Below are positions 1-6,914 of a DNA stretch of 64,000 nucleotides, piece by piece (position 1 is the stretch's first letter; each line of letters opens with the position of its first letter). Where the stretch lies: assembly GCA_965234325.1 (NCBI GenBank), contig OZ248417.1, forward strand, positions 1-64,000. Direction: 5' to 3'. The notes under the pieces are model-generated. The model searched no databases and was not told the origin of the DNA. It worked only from the letters and a program-made list of their open reading frames with translations. The translations under genes were made by a program, and so were the position numbers. Origin of the DNA: Limnohabitans kasalickyi (lineage in GTDB: Bacteria > Pseudomonadota > Gammaproteobacteria > Burkholderiales > Burkholderiaceae_C).

Positions 1-113
1 AACGTGGGCTGACTAAAGCCGCCACTGCGGCAAAGCTCCTTGATGGACATGCCGGCTTCGGCTTGCTTGAGGAAAGCGATGATTTGCTCATCTGTAAATC
101 GTGTGGTCTTCAT
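1..113 (-). CDS. IS3-family transposase OrfA, N-terminal part (runs off the window)
   Basis: Thirty-seven codons from an ATG at 113-111 read MKTTRFTDEQIIAFLKQAEA followed by GMSIKELCRSGGFSQPT. This is the characteristic helix-turn-helix start of IS3-family OrfA proteins, which bind the IS ends and are joined to OrfB by programmed frameshifting. The frame continues out of the left edge. It is too short for routine ORF detection. The product would be OrfA of the element whose end lies near 181. Whether the full transposase is intact cannot be judged here. Confidence 0.8.
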   Translation of the reverse strand, partial: MKTTRFTDEQIIAFLKQAEAGMSIKELCRSGGFSQPT

Positions 114-181
114 ATCCGCAATTCTCCAGAATTTGCGGACTAACTGCCATTACTTTGGTAGGGCTGGTAGGGGGCAGGTCA
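1..181 (-). mobile_element. End of an IS3-family insertion sequence (truncated by window edge)
   Basis: The bottom strand begins an IS3-type orfA at 113, and the sequence upstream of that start ends at about 181 with the inward-reading terminus TGACCTGCCCCCTACC. It begins TG, as IS3-family ends do, and lies 68 bases before the orfA start, a normal leader length for such elements. Immediately right of it (from 182) a tyrosine recombinase reading frame starts in mid-domain, so the element appears to have inserted into that gene. The rest of the element and its other end are outside the window, so the target duplication cannot be checked. The boundary is inferred from the terminus and the point where recombinase similarity starts. 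Confidence 0.72.
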
Positions 182-694
182 CAACACCCAAACGCAGAAC
201 GCAACAAACTGATGCTGATGATTGGTGTTATGGCAGGTCTGCGTGTTGGTGAAATTGCTGGATTGACACTTGGTGACGTACTTGACGCAGATGGCAAGGT
301 ACGTAGCGAGATTTATTTGGCATCACATCGCGTCAAACACGGCAATGCTCGCACTATCTTTTTGAACACACGCATACAGCAGGAACTTACCAACTTCATC
401 TCAACCAAAACACTACGGGATGAAAACTTGCCATTGTTCTCAACGCATCGCGGCGTTCGTTGCTCGTTCAGCCCAAACACACTTGCCCAGCACTTTTATT
501 GGTTGTTTAAGAACGCAGGTGTAAAAGGTGCCAGCAGTCACTCTTGCCGCAAGACGTTTTTAACATCACTTGCCAGTCAAGGTGTCAGCGTCTTTGTGTT
601 GGCAAGTTTGGCAGGACACAAATCCATTACAACTACCCAACGCTACATCACCACAAACGATGACGTGAAACGCAAGGCTGTTGAACTTGTCTAA
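182..694 (+). pseudogene. Tyrosine recombinase/integrase, 5' part removed by IS insertion
   Basis: About 170 codons encode the catalytic half of a phage-type tyrosine recombinase. The first catalytic arginine lies in GLRVGEI (Arg codon 242-244), a basic box in RVKHGNARTI follows, then HSCRKT (the H-x-x-R box), LAGHKS (box III His) and the nucleophile Tyr in TTQRYITT (codon 644-646). The N-terminal core-binding domain is missing. The similarity starts exactly at the inferred IS boundary at 181/182, so I read this as an interrupted gene. An internal ATG at 212 could still start a catalytic-domain fragment. It faces the intact integrase at 2740-4005 across the cargo genes and is not a copy of it. 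Confidence 0.75.
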
Positions 695-714
695 CTTGAA
701 GGTATAGGTTTAAC

Positions 715-768
715 AAAAAGCACGGTTTTTCACACAACAAAACGGTGTTGGCAAAAACCGTGCTTTTT
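715..768. terminator. Strong bidirectional hairpin terminator
   Basis: A perfect 16-base inverted repeat (715-730 and 753-768) surrounds a 22-base loop. The arms begin with five A and end with five T on both strands, so it can stop transcription from the recombinase remnant on the plus strand and from the minus-strand cargo gene ending at 834. Confidence 0.75.
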
Positions 769-833
769 AATAAACCGTGTCCTACCTAACCATCAGACCA
801 CCAAGACCAAGCAGACCAAACCCTGCCAAGCCC

Positions 834-1460
834 CTATTTTCTAGGCTTCCCAGCCCTACCTCCTGCTTTACCCCCACCCTTAGCCATTGCCTTCTCATAC
901 TCTTCAAGTATCTCAAGTTGCTCTAACGCTTCAGGTGTCATATTTTTACGTATCTCAGCACGTATAGCATCTTCCATCGCTTCCATTTCACGATAGCGTC
1001 TGCTCATTTCGTCATTACCTGAGTTTTCAACACGTGCCAAGTGTGCTCGCTTTAGTTCGTTCTTCGCCGCCAAGTCTGCTTGATAAGGCTCTTTTCCTTC
1101 ATCACGTGCCGCAAAGTACGCATCCATATAAACACGTGCTTCCCGCACCTTACTTTTTTCAATGCGTTCCAAGTATGCGTCTGGCTCTTCGTCCTTTGCG
1201 TCAGTCAAAGCCTTTTCATACGCTTCAATGTAAATCTCACGTTTGGTCTTCCAGCCCAGTTCTCGCTCTTCTTCTTTAGTCCGTGCTCGTTTTACTTTTC
1301 TCAACGCTTGTTGTTCAGTCCAAGCCGCATCCATTGCCGCGATCTGTTCATCACTTAGCAATGCTTTCACATCTCTTGCGGCAACTTCTTTATTTGCCTT
1401 CAAGTCAGCAAGTCTTTCACTCAGTCGTCCTACTATGTGTGTTCCATCAAGTTTTGGCAT
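834..1460 (-). CDS. Highly charged, probably coiled-coil hypothetical protein (208 aa)
   Basis: I do not recognise this protein. It is rich in Glu, Lys, Arg and Ala almost throughout, with long stretches that should form continuous alpha helix or coiled coil (roughly residues 15-190), for example ARDVKALLSDEQIAAM and EALEQLEILEEYEKAM. It ends in a basic glycine-rich tail, GGGKAGGRAGKPRK. There is no signal peptide, membrane segment or cysteine. It is the last gene of the minus-strand cargo run, but a hairpin at 1469-1496 separates it from the genes upstream, so it may have its own promoter or receive only read-through. A DNA- or RNA-binding or scaffold role would fit the charge pattern but is speculation. 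Confidence 0.7.
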   Translation of the reverse strand: MPKLDGTHIVGRLSERLADLKANKEVAARDVKALLSDEQIAAMDAAWTEQQALRKVKRARTKEEERELGWKTKREIYIEAYEKALTDAKDEEPDAYLERIEKSKVREARVYMDAYFAARDEGKEPYQADLAAKNELKRAHLARVENSGNDEMSRRYREMEAMEDAIRAEIRKNMTPEALEQLEILEEYEKAMAKGGGKAGGRAGKPRK

Positions 1461-1468
1461 AAATGAAA

Positions 1469-1496
1469 ACAGCGTGAGTTTTGATGCTCACGCTGT
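1469..1496 (-). terminator. Hairpin between cargo genes
   Basis: Ten-base perfect arms (1469-1478 and 1487-1496) enclose an 8-base loop. On the minus strand the stem is followed by a T-rich stretch (TTTTCATTT) just before the ATG of the gene at 1460. It would terminate or attenuate the transcript coming from the four small genes upstream. Confidence 0.6.
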
Positions 1497-1524
1497 CCCT
1501 TTCAAAAAAATCTATTTGATAATT

Positions 1525-1731
1525 TCACCATCTTGTGTTTTTCATACACCAAAATTCATTCTCATCGATTCTTAAACAGTTTTGATACGGTGAGAACAAG
1601 TAGTAGGCGATTACAAGCAGTAAAAAACTTACAAGCAATCTTATAAAGAATTTTTTATCAGCATTGAATTCATCTTTAATTTTATCTTTAATAGATTTCT
1701 TTTTATCAATGTCTAACGAATCTTTGTTCAT
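1525..1731 (-). CDS. Small single-pass membrane protein (68 aa), unknown
   Basis: The protein has a strongly charged N-terminal part (residues 1-28, Lys/Asp rich), one hydrophobic helix at about residues 30-47 (FIRLLVSFLLLVIAYYLF), and a short tail with two cysteines (NCLRIDENEFWCMKN). By the positive-inside rule the N terminus is cytoplasmic and the Cys pair would face the periplasm. It starts 7 bases after the upstream gene (stop at 1739), so it is probably cotranscribed with it. The DNA is AT-rich compared with the chromosome to the right, in line with horizontal origin. I cannot assign a family. Small toxin, anchor or stress-type membrane proteins are all possible. Confidence 0.6.
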   Translation of the reverse strand: MNKDSLDIDKKKSIKDKIKDEFNADKKFFIRLLVSFLLLVIAYYLFSPYQNCLRIDENEFWCMKNTRW

Positions 1732-1738
1732 TTAACAA

Positions 1739-1984
1739 TCACTTCTTTGCTGGTGCTTTTTTAGCGGCTGTCTTTTTCGCCGCCGCTTTATCATCATTTG
1801 CTTTTGTCTTGCCTTTAATCTTCAAGCATCCACGTAGTTGAGTTGCTGTGAAACCATGGTCTTTACACAATTTCCTAACCATCTCCAAATCAGCAACTTT
1901 GGACGCTTCAAGCAACTTCTTTTTTTCCTCAGCAAGTGCTTTTTCCTGTGCTTCAATCTCTGTCAGTCTTTGTGATGTGCTCAT
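1739..1984 (-). CDS. Small basic protein, tentatively H-NS-like
   Basis: The 81-residue product begins MSTSQRLTEIEAQEKALAEE, a predicted coiled-coil segment like the oligomerisation part of H-NS-type proteins. It continues with VRKLCKDHGFTATQLRG, reminiscent of the linker of burkholderial H-NS family members, and ends in a Lys/Ala tail (AAAKKTAAKKAPAKK). The canonical H-NS C-terminal DNA-binding motif is absent; the basic tail would have to take its place. I prefer the ATG at 1984 because AAAGGAG lies at good spacing before it; a GTG seven codons upstream lacks this. If the assignment is right, it could silence or organise the AT-rich island DNA it sits in. The H-NS label is a resemblance, not a demonstrated match. 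Confidence 0.5.
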   Translation of the reverse strand: MSTSQRLTEIEAQEKALAEEKKKLLEASKVADLEMVRKLCKDHGFTATQLRGCLKIKGKTKANDDKAAAKKTAAKKAPAKK

Positions 1985-1997
1985 TTCATTTCTCCTT

Positions 1998-2264
1998 TTA
2001 GTCACGCATTCCGATAATGGATTCGATTTTTGTCGTAAAAATACCTTTAATCTTTACTAACGTCACACCATTTCTTGATGGGCAACGAAGTACGAATTTC
2101 ATTCCAGGCAATTCTCTAAGAACTTCACTATTCATTCCAGAAAAATCGTGAATGTTTCCACAAGCACATTCGAATGTTTTTCCGGCGTAAGCAAACATAT
2201 CTGCCTTAACAGGCCACCCACCTGTTGTTTCATTCATAAATTCACTTTGCGAAACCAATTTCAT
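1998..2264 (-). CDS. Hypothetical protein with CxC motif (88 aa)
   Basis: This is a small soluble protein without signal or membrane segment. The central part reads AYAGKTFECACGNIHDFSG, where CAC plus a nearby His, and a third cysteine in VLRCPSR further on, could form a small metal site. Much of the rest is predicted beta strand (KFVLRCPS, VTLVKIKGIF). Translation is probably coupled to the preceding gene: the stop of that gene (2274-2276) forms part of the ATAGGAG ribosome site of this one. No family is recognised. Confidence 0.6.
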   Translation of the reverse strand: MKLVSQSEFMNETTGGWPVKADMFAYAGKTFECACGNIHDFSGMNSEVLRELPGMKFVLRCPSRNGVTLVKIKGIFTTKIESIIGMRD

Positions 2265-2273
2265 TTGCGTCTC

Positions 2274-2684
2274 CTATAGATTGAATTTTTTTGCTAAGCG
2301 ATGTAAATCTTCAACTTTGTATGTTTTTCCATATGCGTCCTCATATGAGACACCTGAACTTCGTATTATTTTTAGAATATTTTTTTGTGAATCAAAGTCT
2401 CCACTATCCACGTCCATTTCTGCCCAAGCAACGCCCAAGCAGTATCCATATAAACCGACAGGTTCACCACGCTCAATAAGTCCGAGCATATTCCCAATAA
2501 CCTTTGCTCGATTAACTTCTCTGTTGGGTACACTTGGATTTAGATATCTAACAGAAGCCATCGCAATAAATCTTTCTAAATCACTCTCGGCTGGTTCAGT
2601 CTTAAACTTTTGGTAGGTTTCGACTACATTTCGAACCGTTTGTCCAAGTGACCCAATGTTTTGTAAAAAATCGAAAAATCCCAT
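2274..2684 (-). CDS. Hypothetical protein (136 aa), first gene of the cargo run
   Basis: A soluble, mainly helical protein starting MGFFDFLQNIGSLGQTVRN with a GAGG ribosome site 8 bases before the ATG. No signal peptide, no cysteine pair and no recognisable catalytic motif; a central segment (AKVIGNMLGLIERGEPVGLY and then GYCLGVAWAEMD) looks like packed helices. It lies 55 bases after the integrase stop codon on the same strand, so it may be transcribed with the integrase or from a promoter in that short gap. It heads the tightly spaced set 2684-1525. Base composition is low in GC, as for its neighbours. Function unknown. Confidence 0.6.
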   Translation of the reverse strand: MGFFDFLQNIGSLGQTVRNVVETYQKFKTEPAESDLERFIAMASVRYLNPSVPNREVNRAKVIGNMLGLIERGEPVGLYGYCLGVAWAEMDVDSGDFDSQKNILKIIRSSGVSYEDAYGKTYKVEDLHRLAKKFNL

Positions 2685-2739
2685 AAATCAACCTCACTTT
2701 TTTGCCATCATACCCAACTCAAAACAATAAGCAAGCACA

Positions 2740-4005
2740 TCAAGCCAACTTGTCTGCCGCCATAGTGGCCGTGAGTTTGCTGTAGTGCTTTTCAATCATT
2801 GCGGCAGAGTTGCCCATCTGTTTTGATAGAGTGTGTATGTCAGTGCTGTTGCGTAGCAGTTCAAACGTGGCATAAGTGTGACGCAGGCTGTACAGCGTAC
2901 GTGTCTGCCCTTCCGTGTTTTTCAACAAGCCTGTGTCACGCATCAAACGTCTAAACGTACCGTTCATACTTGGCGGTTGGTAGCCGTCAGCAAAACGGAA
3001 CAGCAAATGCGGCACACGTTGAGCAAACAAGTCGTCAAAATCAATGTGCTTTAGATCCGTTTGTCGTGCGTGTAGCCGTTTCAGCACATCTACAGCCCTG
3101 TGTTTTGCTATCAACCAACGCCCGCCTGTCTTGCCATCAACCCAAATCCGCAAGTACCTAACGCCTTTGTCTGTGTGCCACTCAATGTGCCGCCAGCAAA
3201 TGCCCATTGCTTCTGTGCCGTGCCTCATTCCCGTTAGCAACAACATCTCAATGTAGTCACGCAACAAGGGGCGTATTTCCTTTTCAACATCTCGCAAGCC
3301 CTTGTGTTGCCACGTTTCCATAAACGTCAGCAAGTGCGTTATCTCTTCTTCGCTAAACGCTGGGCGTGTTTTGCCCTTCTCCCCTTTTGTCGTTAGTTTG
3401 GGCACTGGCACACGTTCGCTGATGTAGCCACGTTCCACAGCCACAGCCAGCAACTTGTTCCACGCACTTGCGAAGTTCATCAGTGTGCTGGCTTTTGGTT
3501 TGCGTCGCATCTGCCTGTCCCGCCACAACTCAAACTCAACGATGTCTGTGTGCGTCAGTTCTTCCAGTCGCTTGTCCTTAAAGTACGGCACAAAGTACTT
3601 TTCAATACAGCCCACGTAGTCGCTATACGCAGTCCTGCCAGTACTTGCGTCAATCTTCACACGCAGTTCTGCCAGCGTCACCGCCGCTATTTGTGCGAAC
3701 GTGTGTGTTTGGTGTGCTAAACCTAACCGTTGTCTGTAGCGTGCTTCGTCGTACAAGTCACAAGCAACAGCAACGGCGTGTTCTATGCTGGCTTTACGTG
3801 TGCTCTGCCTGTACCAAGTGCCATCAGCAAGTTTGTAGCGGCATTGATACAGCAGGCTACGGCTTCGTCTGTACAGCACCACTTCGCCATCACGCAAATG
3901 GATGTGCTGTGCGTTTGCTGTGGCAAGCGAAGCAAGTGCGTGTGACGTTTGTTTTGTCGTGTGGGGCTGTCGTGTGTTTTTGGGTGTGCGTTGCTGGGCT
4001 GACAT
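2740..4005 (-). CDS. Site-specific tyrosine integrase of a tRNA-Lys island
   Basis: A 421-residue phage-type integrase. Residues about 1-95 form an arm-binding-like N terminus, about 100-195 the SAM-like core-binding domain, and 215-415 the catalytic domain. The catalytic Arg is R261 in TGMRHGTEAMG and the beta-hairpin Lys is K292 in DGKTGGRW. Box II reads YSLRHTYAT, so the usual first His of H-x-x-R is Tyr372 with R375 kept, a substitution known in this family. Box III is GNSAAMIEKHYSKL with nucleophile Tyr408. The gene lies about 115 bases from the 3' end of tRNA-Lys on the same strand, the standard arrangement for elements that integrate into a tRNA 3' end. It should catalyse integration and, with an excisionase not seen here, excision. 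Confidence 0.9.
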   Translation of the reverse strand: MSAQQRTPKNTRQPHTTKQTSHALASLATANAQHIHLRDGEVVLYRRSRSLLYQCRYKLADGTWYRQSTRKASIEHAVAVACDLYDEARYRQRLGLAHQTHTFAQIAAVTLAELRVKIDASTGRTAYSDYVGCIEKYFVPYFKDKRLEELTHTDIVEFELWRDRQMRRKPKASTLMNFASAWNKLLAVAVERGYISERVPVPKLTTKGEKGKTRPAFSEEEITHLLTFMETWQHKGLRDVEKEIRPLLRDYIEMLLLTGMRHGTEAMGICWRHIEWHTDKGVRYLRIWVDGKTGGRWLIAKHRAVDVLKRLHARQTDLKHIDFDDLFAQRVPHLLFRFADGYQPPSMNGTFRRLMRDTGLLKNTEGQTRTLYSLRHTYATFELLRNSTDIHTLSKQMGNSAAMIEKHYSKLTATMAADKLA

Positions 4006-4079
4006 TTAGCAACGACAACGAACAGCGTGGAACTTAAAGTGCTGACAGAGTGTTTTGTTTATGTAGCACGGACGAAAAA

Positions 4080-4109
4080 AAACACCCCATACTTTCGTAT
4101 GAGGTGTTT
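4080..4109 (-). terminator. Terminator downstream of tRNA-Lys
   Basis: Arms 4080-4092 and 4097-4109 pair over 13 positions with one mismatch and a 4-base loop. On the minus strand the stem runs into a series of T (complement of the A run from 4075). It should end the tRNA-Lys transcript before the integrase gene. Confidence 0.75.
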
Positions 4110-4121
4110 CTAGTTTTATTT

Positions 4122-4197
4122 TGGTGGGACCAGCGGGGGTCGAACCCACGACAAACGGATTAAAAGTCCGCTGCTCTACCAACTGAGCTATGGTCCC
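4122..4197 (-). tRNA. tRNA-Lys (anticodon TTT)
   Basis: The minus strand folds as a full cloverleaf from GGGACCA (5' end 4197) to TGGTCCC plus ACCA at 4122, with the CCA encoded. The anticodon loop CTTTTAA gives TTT. The D-loop segment AGCTCAGTTGGTAGAGC and T-loop GGTTCGAACCC are canonical. Its 3' part is the likely attachment site of the island that carries the integrase at 2740-4005; a second copy of that 3' segment was not found between 1 and 4080, so the far end of the island is probably outside the window. Confidence 0.95.
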
Positions 4198-4253
4198 ATC
4201 ACACTTTGTAAACAGTATGAACTGTGTACCCTGCGAAGCCTCAAAGTATACCG

Positions 4254-5039
4254 CTATTTTGACTGCTTTGCCAATGGCCGCGAAGAAATTTCATCAATTA
4301 TCCAACCCGCTGCGCATTGGCCAAACGTGGCTGTCACGCTGACCACAGAGCCGTAACCGTGGCAGTTCAGGGTGCCATCGCCCTTAAGAGCGCAACTGGC
4401 GTCGGGTGGGGCCACGGCTTCGCGACTGAACACGCACGCCAAACCAATTTTTTTACCTTCGCGGGCCGCGCCATGCTCTTTGCGCAAACGGTAACGCAGT
4501 TGGGCCAACAAAGGGTCGTGTGTGGTGAGTGATAAGTCGTCAATGTCCACTTTGTGGGCCAAACGTTTACCACCGGCGGCTCCGACGCTGATGAACAGGC
4601 GTTTGTGGCGCAAAGCCCAAGCCGCCATCGCCGTTTTAGCTTTGACTTGGTCGCACGCATCAATCACCGCGTCTACCGTGTCGAGTGCTTGTCCCAACAG
4701 GCCCGGCCAATTGGCAGGTTCTACGAAGTCGTCAATGCAAGTCACCACGCAATCGGGGTTGATGTGAGTGATACGCTCGCGCATGGCCTCAACTTTGGCC
4801 AGTCCTACCGTGGTGTCGAGCGCGTGAATTTGTCGGTTGATGTTGGATTCGGACACATGATCGAGGTCAATCAATGTCAAGCGTCCCACACCACTTCTGG
4901 CCAGGGCTTCAACGGTCCAAGAGCCTACACCCCCAATACCAACCACCACCACATGCGCGGCGCGAATACGATGCGCACCAACAACACCGTAGAGTCTTTC
5001 TAAGCCACCAAAACGACGCTGCTGCAAAGCCGCATCAAG
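4254..5039 (-). CDS. tcdA: tRNA threonylcarbamoyladenosine dehydratase
   Basis: A ThiF/E1-like enzyme that uses ATP to dehydrate t6A37 in tRNAs to the cyclic ct6A. The nucleotide-binding loop GIGGVGSWTVEAL is followed by LIDLDHV and SNINRQIHAL, the signatures of the TcdA (CsdL) branch, and the C-terminal half holds SVGAAGGKR and GYGSVVSVTATFG. A GTG at 5039 gives 261 residues, in line with the family, and overlaps the stop of the upstream transporter gene (5035-5037); a longer GTG start at 5093 would add 18 unrelated residues inside that gene. It is the last gene of the pal-cpoB-transporter-tcdA run. A CsdA/CsdE sulfur-transfer pair, its usual partner elsewhere, is not nearby. Confidence 0.88.
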   Translation of the reverse strand, partial: LDAALQQRRFGGLERLYGVVGAHRIRAAHVVVVGIGGVGSWTVEALARSGVGRLTLIDLDHVSESNINRQIHALDTTVGLAKVEAMRERITHINPDCVVTCIDDFVEPANWPGLLGQALDTVDAVIDACDQVKAKTAMAAWALRHKRLFISVGAAGGKRLAHKVDIDDLSLTTHDPLLAQLRYRLRKEHGAAREGKKIGLACVFSREAVAPPDASCALKGDGTLNCHGYGSVVSVTATFGQCAAGWIIDEISSRPLAKQSK

Positions 5040-6150
5040 CACAGTAACTGGCTTCCATGCGTGCCGCTTGCTGACGCAAGGCCACCACAGCACCTACCAA
5101 AATAGCGGCCACTGCCACAAAAGCGTTGAGACTGAGGGTAGAAATACCGCTCAACCCTTGGCCAAAGGTACAACCCATCGCGGTGACACCGCCTACGCCC
5201 ATGAGCACGCTGCCCATCAAATGGTTGGCCAGATCTCGTTGATTCGCAAAGCTTTCCCATCGAAAGGTCTTGCTCAACAACGCCGAAGCCGCTGCACCCA
5301 AAATGATGCCCACCACAGACACGACGCCAGCAGTCAAAACTTTCGATTTGTCGCTGAAAAACATCAGCCAATCCAGGGTGTGTGCAACAGGCGCCACGAA
5401 CGTGAGCGCTTCAATGCGTCCTGAATTGGTCGCAACATAAACAGTCTCTAGAGTTTCGGGGTGTTCCGCGACAAACCCGAAATGCCCACTGATCCACCAA
5501 AGTACCACAACCACAGCCCCCACACCAAAACTAGCGAGCAGGTTGTCCAAGCTCCAAAAGTCTTTGTGACGCAAAGCCAACGCCAAAAACACGGCGCCCA
5601 ACACGAACCCGGCATAAACGGCCGCAGCGTCAGGATTCAAACCCACCACAGCACTAAGCAGCGTCCCTAAATGGGCGCCTGTCGGCATATCCAGAGCCAC
5701 GGCATCAACCGTATTCACACGCAACACAGCGGTGATGCCCTTGAGCGTGGCAAAGCCACTCACCCCCATCACCACAAACACCACCACCGATTTGAGGTTG
5801 CCGCCGCCAATACGCACCAAAGTTTTGTTGCCGCAACCCGATGAAATGACCATGCCATAACCAAACATGAAGCCGCCCACAAGGGTCGACAACCAAATAA
5901 AGCGTGAACCGGCATACAGAGTTTTGCTGACGTCGATTTGGCCAGATCCGGACAGCGCTGCAAAGCCAATCATGGCCACGCCCACGGCGGCCATCCATTG
6001 GCGCGCACGGGTCCAGTCCTCTAGGTTCACCACATCAGAAACGGCACCCATGGTGCAAAAGTGGGTACGTTGGCTGATCACGCCGAGCACGAATGACATC
6101 AAAAAAAAGGCCCCGAGGACCTGTTGGGTGAGTGACTGAATCTCGGTCAT
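5035..6150 (-). CDS. YeeE/YedE (TsuA-like) sulfur-compound transporter
   Basis: A 371-residue polytopic inner membrane protein with about nine to ten hydrophobic helices. Three conserved cysteine motifs of the family are present: HFCTMGA (Cys32), SSGCGNKT (Cys106) and MGCTFGQGLSG near residue 325. In the characterised thiosulfate transporter TsuA such cysteines line the path and relay the sulfur anion. It begins with an ATGA overlap with cpoB and overlaps tcdA at its 3' end, so it is translated within the same transcript. No tusA-like sulfur carrier sits beside it, unlike many relatives, so the substrate (thiosulfate or another sulfur species) is not fixed by context. Confidence 0.85.
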   Translation of the reverse strand: MTEIQSLTQQVLGAFFLMSFVLGVISQRTHFCTMGAVSDVVNLEDWTRARQWMAAVGVAMIGFAALSGSGQIDVSKTLYAGSRFIWLSTLVGGFMFGYGMVISSGCGNKTLVRIGGGNLKSVVVFVVMGVSGFATLKGITAVLRVNTVDAVALDMPTGAHLGTLLSAVVGLNPDAAAVYAGFVLGAVFLALALRHKDFWSLDNLLASFGVGAVVVVLWWISGHFGFVAEHPETLETVYVATNSGRIEALTFVAPVAHTLDWLMFFSDKSKVLTAGVVSVVGIILGAAASALLSKTFRWESFANQRDLANHLMGSVLMGVGGVTAMGCTFGQGLSGISTLSLNAFVAVAAILVGAVVALRQQAARMEASYCA

Positions 6151-6914
6151 TTGAGTTTGCTCAAGCGTTCACGGGCAGCGTTGGCGGCCTCGGATTGGGG
6201 GTACATCTTGATGACGTCTTCGAAAGTTTTGCGAGCAGCCTTGATATCTTTCAACTCCAATTGGCAGTTCGCGACCGACAGCATGGCTTCAGGCGCGCGC
6301 AGATGGTTGGGCGAGCCAACCAACAGGACCGAGAAGTTACGAATGGCTTCTTTGTACTCACGGTTGGCATATTGCGCATTGCCTAGCCAAAACAGCGAGG
6401 TATTGGCAAAACCGCTTTTGGGGTAACGGCGAATGAAATCACCCAAACTCGCGCTGGCTGAGGTGAAGTCGCCTTTGCGAAACTCAGCCACGGCCTCGTC
6501 ATACGCACGCACCTCTGCGGGCTCGGCTAAAAACTCGACGCCATCGACTTTGGCTTTGACGGGTTCGAACTTGCGCAAACGTTCGTCCACACCTTGCGCC
6601 AAATCTTTAGCTAAATTTTGTTGCTTGATGATTTCTTGTTTCAGCTCTTGCTTGAACTCTTGTTTCAGTTCTTCTTTTTCACCGCGCAGCTGGGCCGCCT
6701 CTTTGCGAAGTGCCTCAAATTGAACTTGCTGGTCAAGCAAACTACGTTGGAAAAGTTTGATTTCTTCACCTTGACGCTCCACCCGCTCACGCAAATCAAT
6801 GATGGCACGGCGAGCTTCGTCGTCAGAAAACAAGGCGGCATGGGCAATAGGCGTGAGCCAAAGGCCCATGGCCAAGGCTGCCACGCGCAAAGTCAAAGCA
6901 ACAGGGGTTTTCAT
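6147..6914 (-). CDS. cpoB: Cell division coordinator CpoB (YbgF)
   Basis: A periplasmic protein that links the Tol machinery with PBP1B-dependent septal peptidoglycan synthesis. Residues 1-26 are a Sec signal ending AHA before ALFSDDEARR. Residues about 30-110 form the trimerising coiled coil (very rich in Glu, Lys and Gln), and about 130-255 contain TPR repeats (FRKGDFTSASASLGDFIRR, LFWLGNAQYANREYKEAIRN). Length 255 is typical. It overlaps pal by 4 bases (ATGA) and the downstream transporter by 4 bases. The order tolB-pal-cpoB is the conserved distal half of the tol-pal cluster. Confidence 0.92.
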   Translation of the reverse strand: MKTPVALTLRVAALAMGLWLTPIAHAALFSDDEARRAIIDLRERVERQGEEIKLFQRSLLDQQVQFEALRKEAAQLRGEKEELKQEFKQELKQEIIKQQNLAKDLAQGVDERLRKFEPVKAKVDGVEFLAEPAEVRAYDEAVAEFRKGDFTSASASLGDFIRRYPKSGFANTSLFWLGNAQYANREYKEAIRNFSVLLVGSPNHLRAPEAMLSVANCQLELKDIKAARKTFEDVIKMYPQSEAANAARERLSKLK

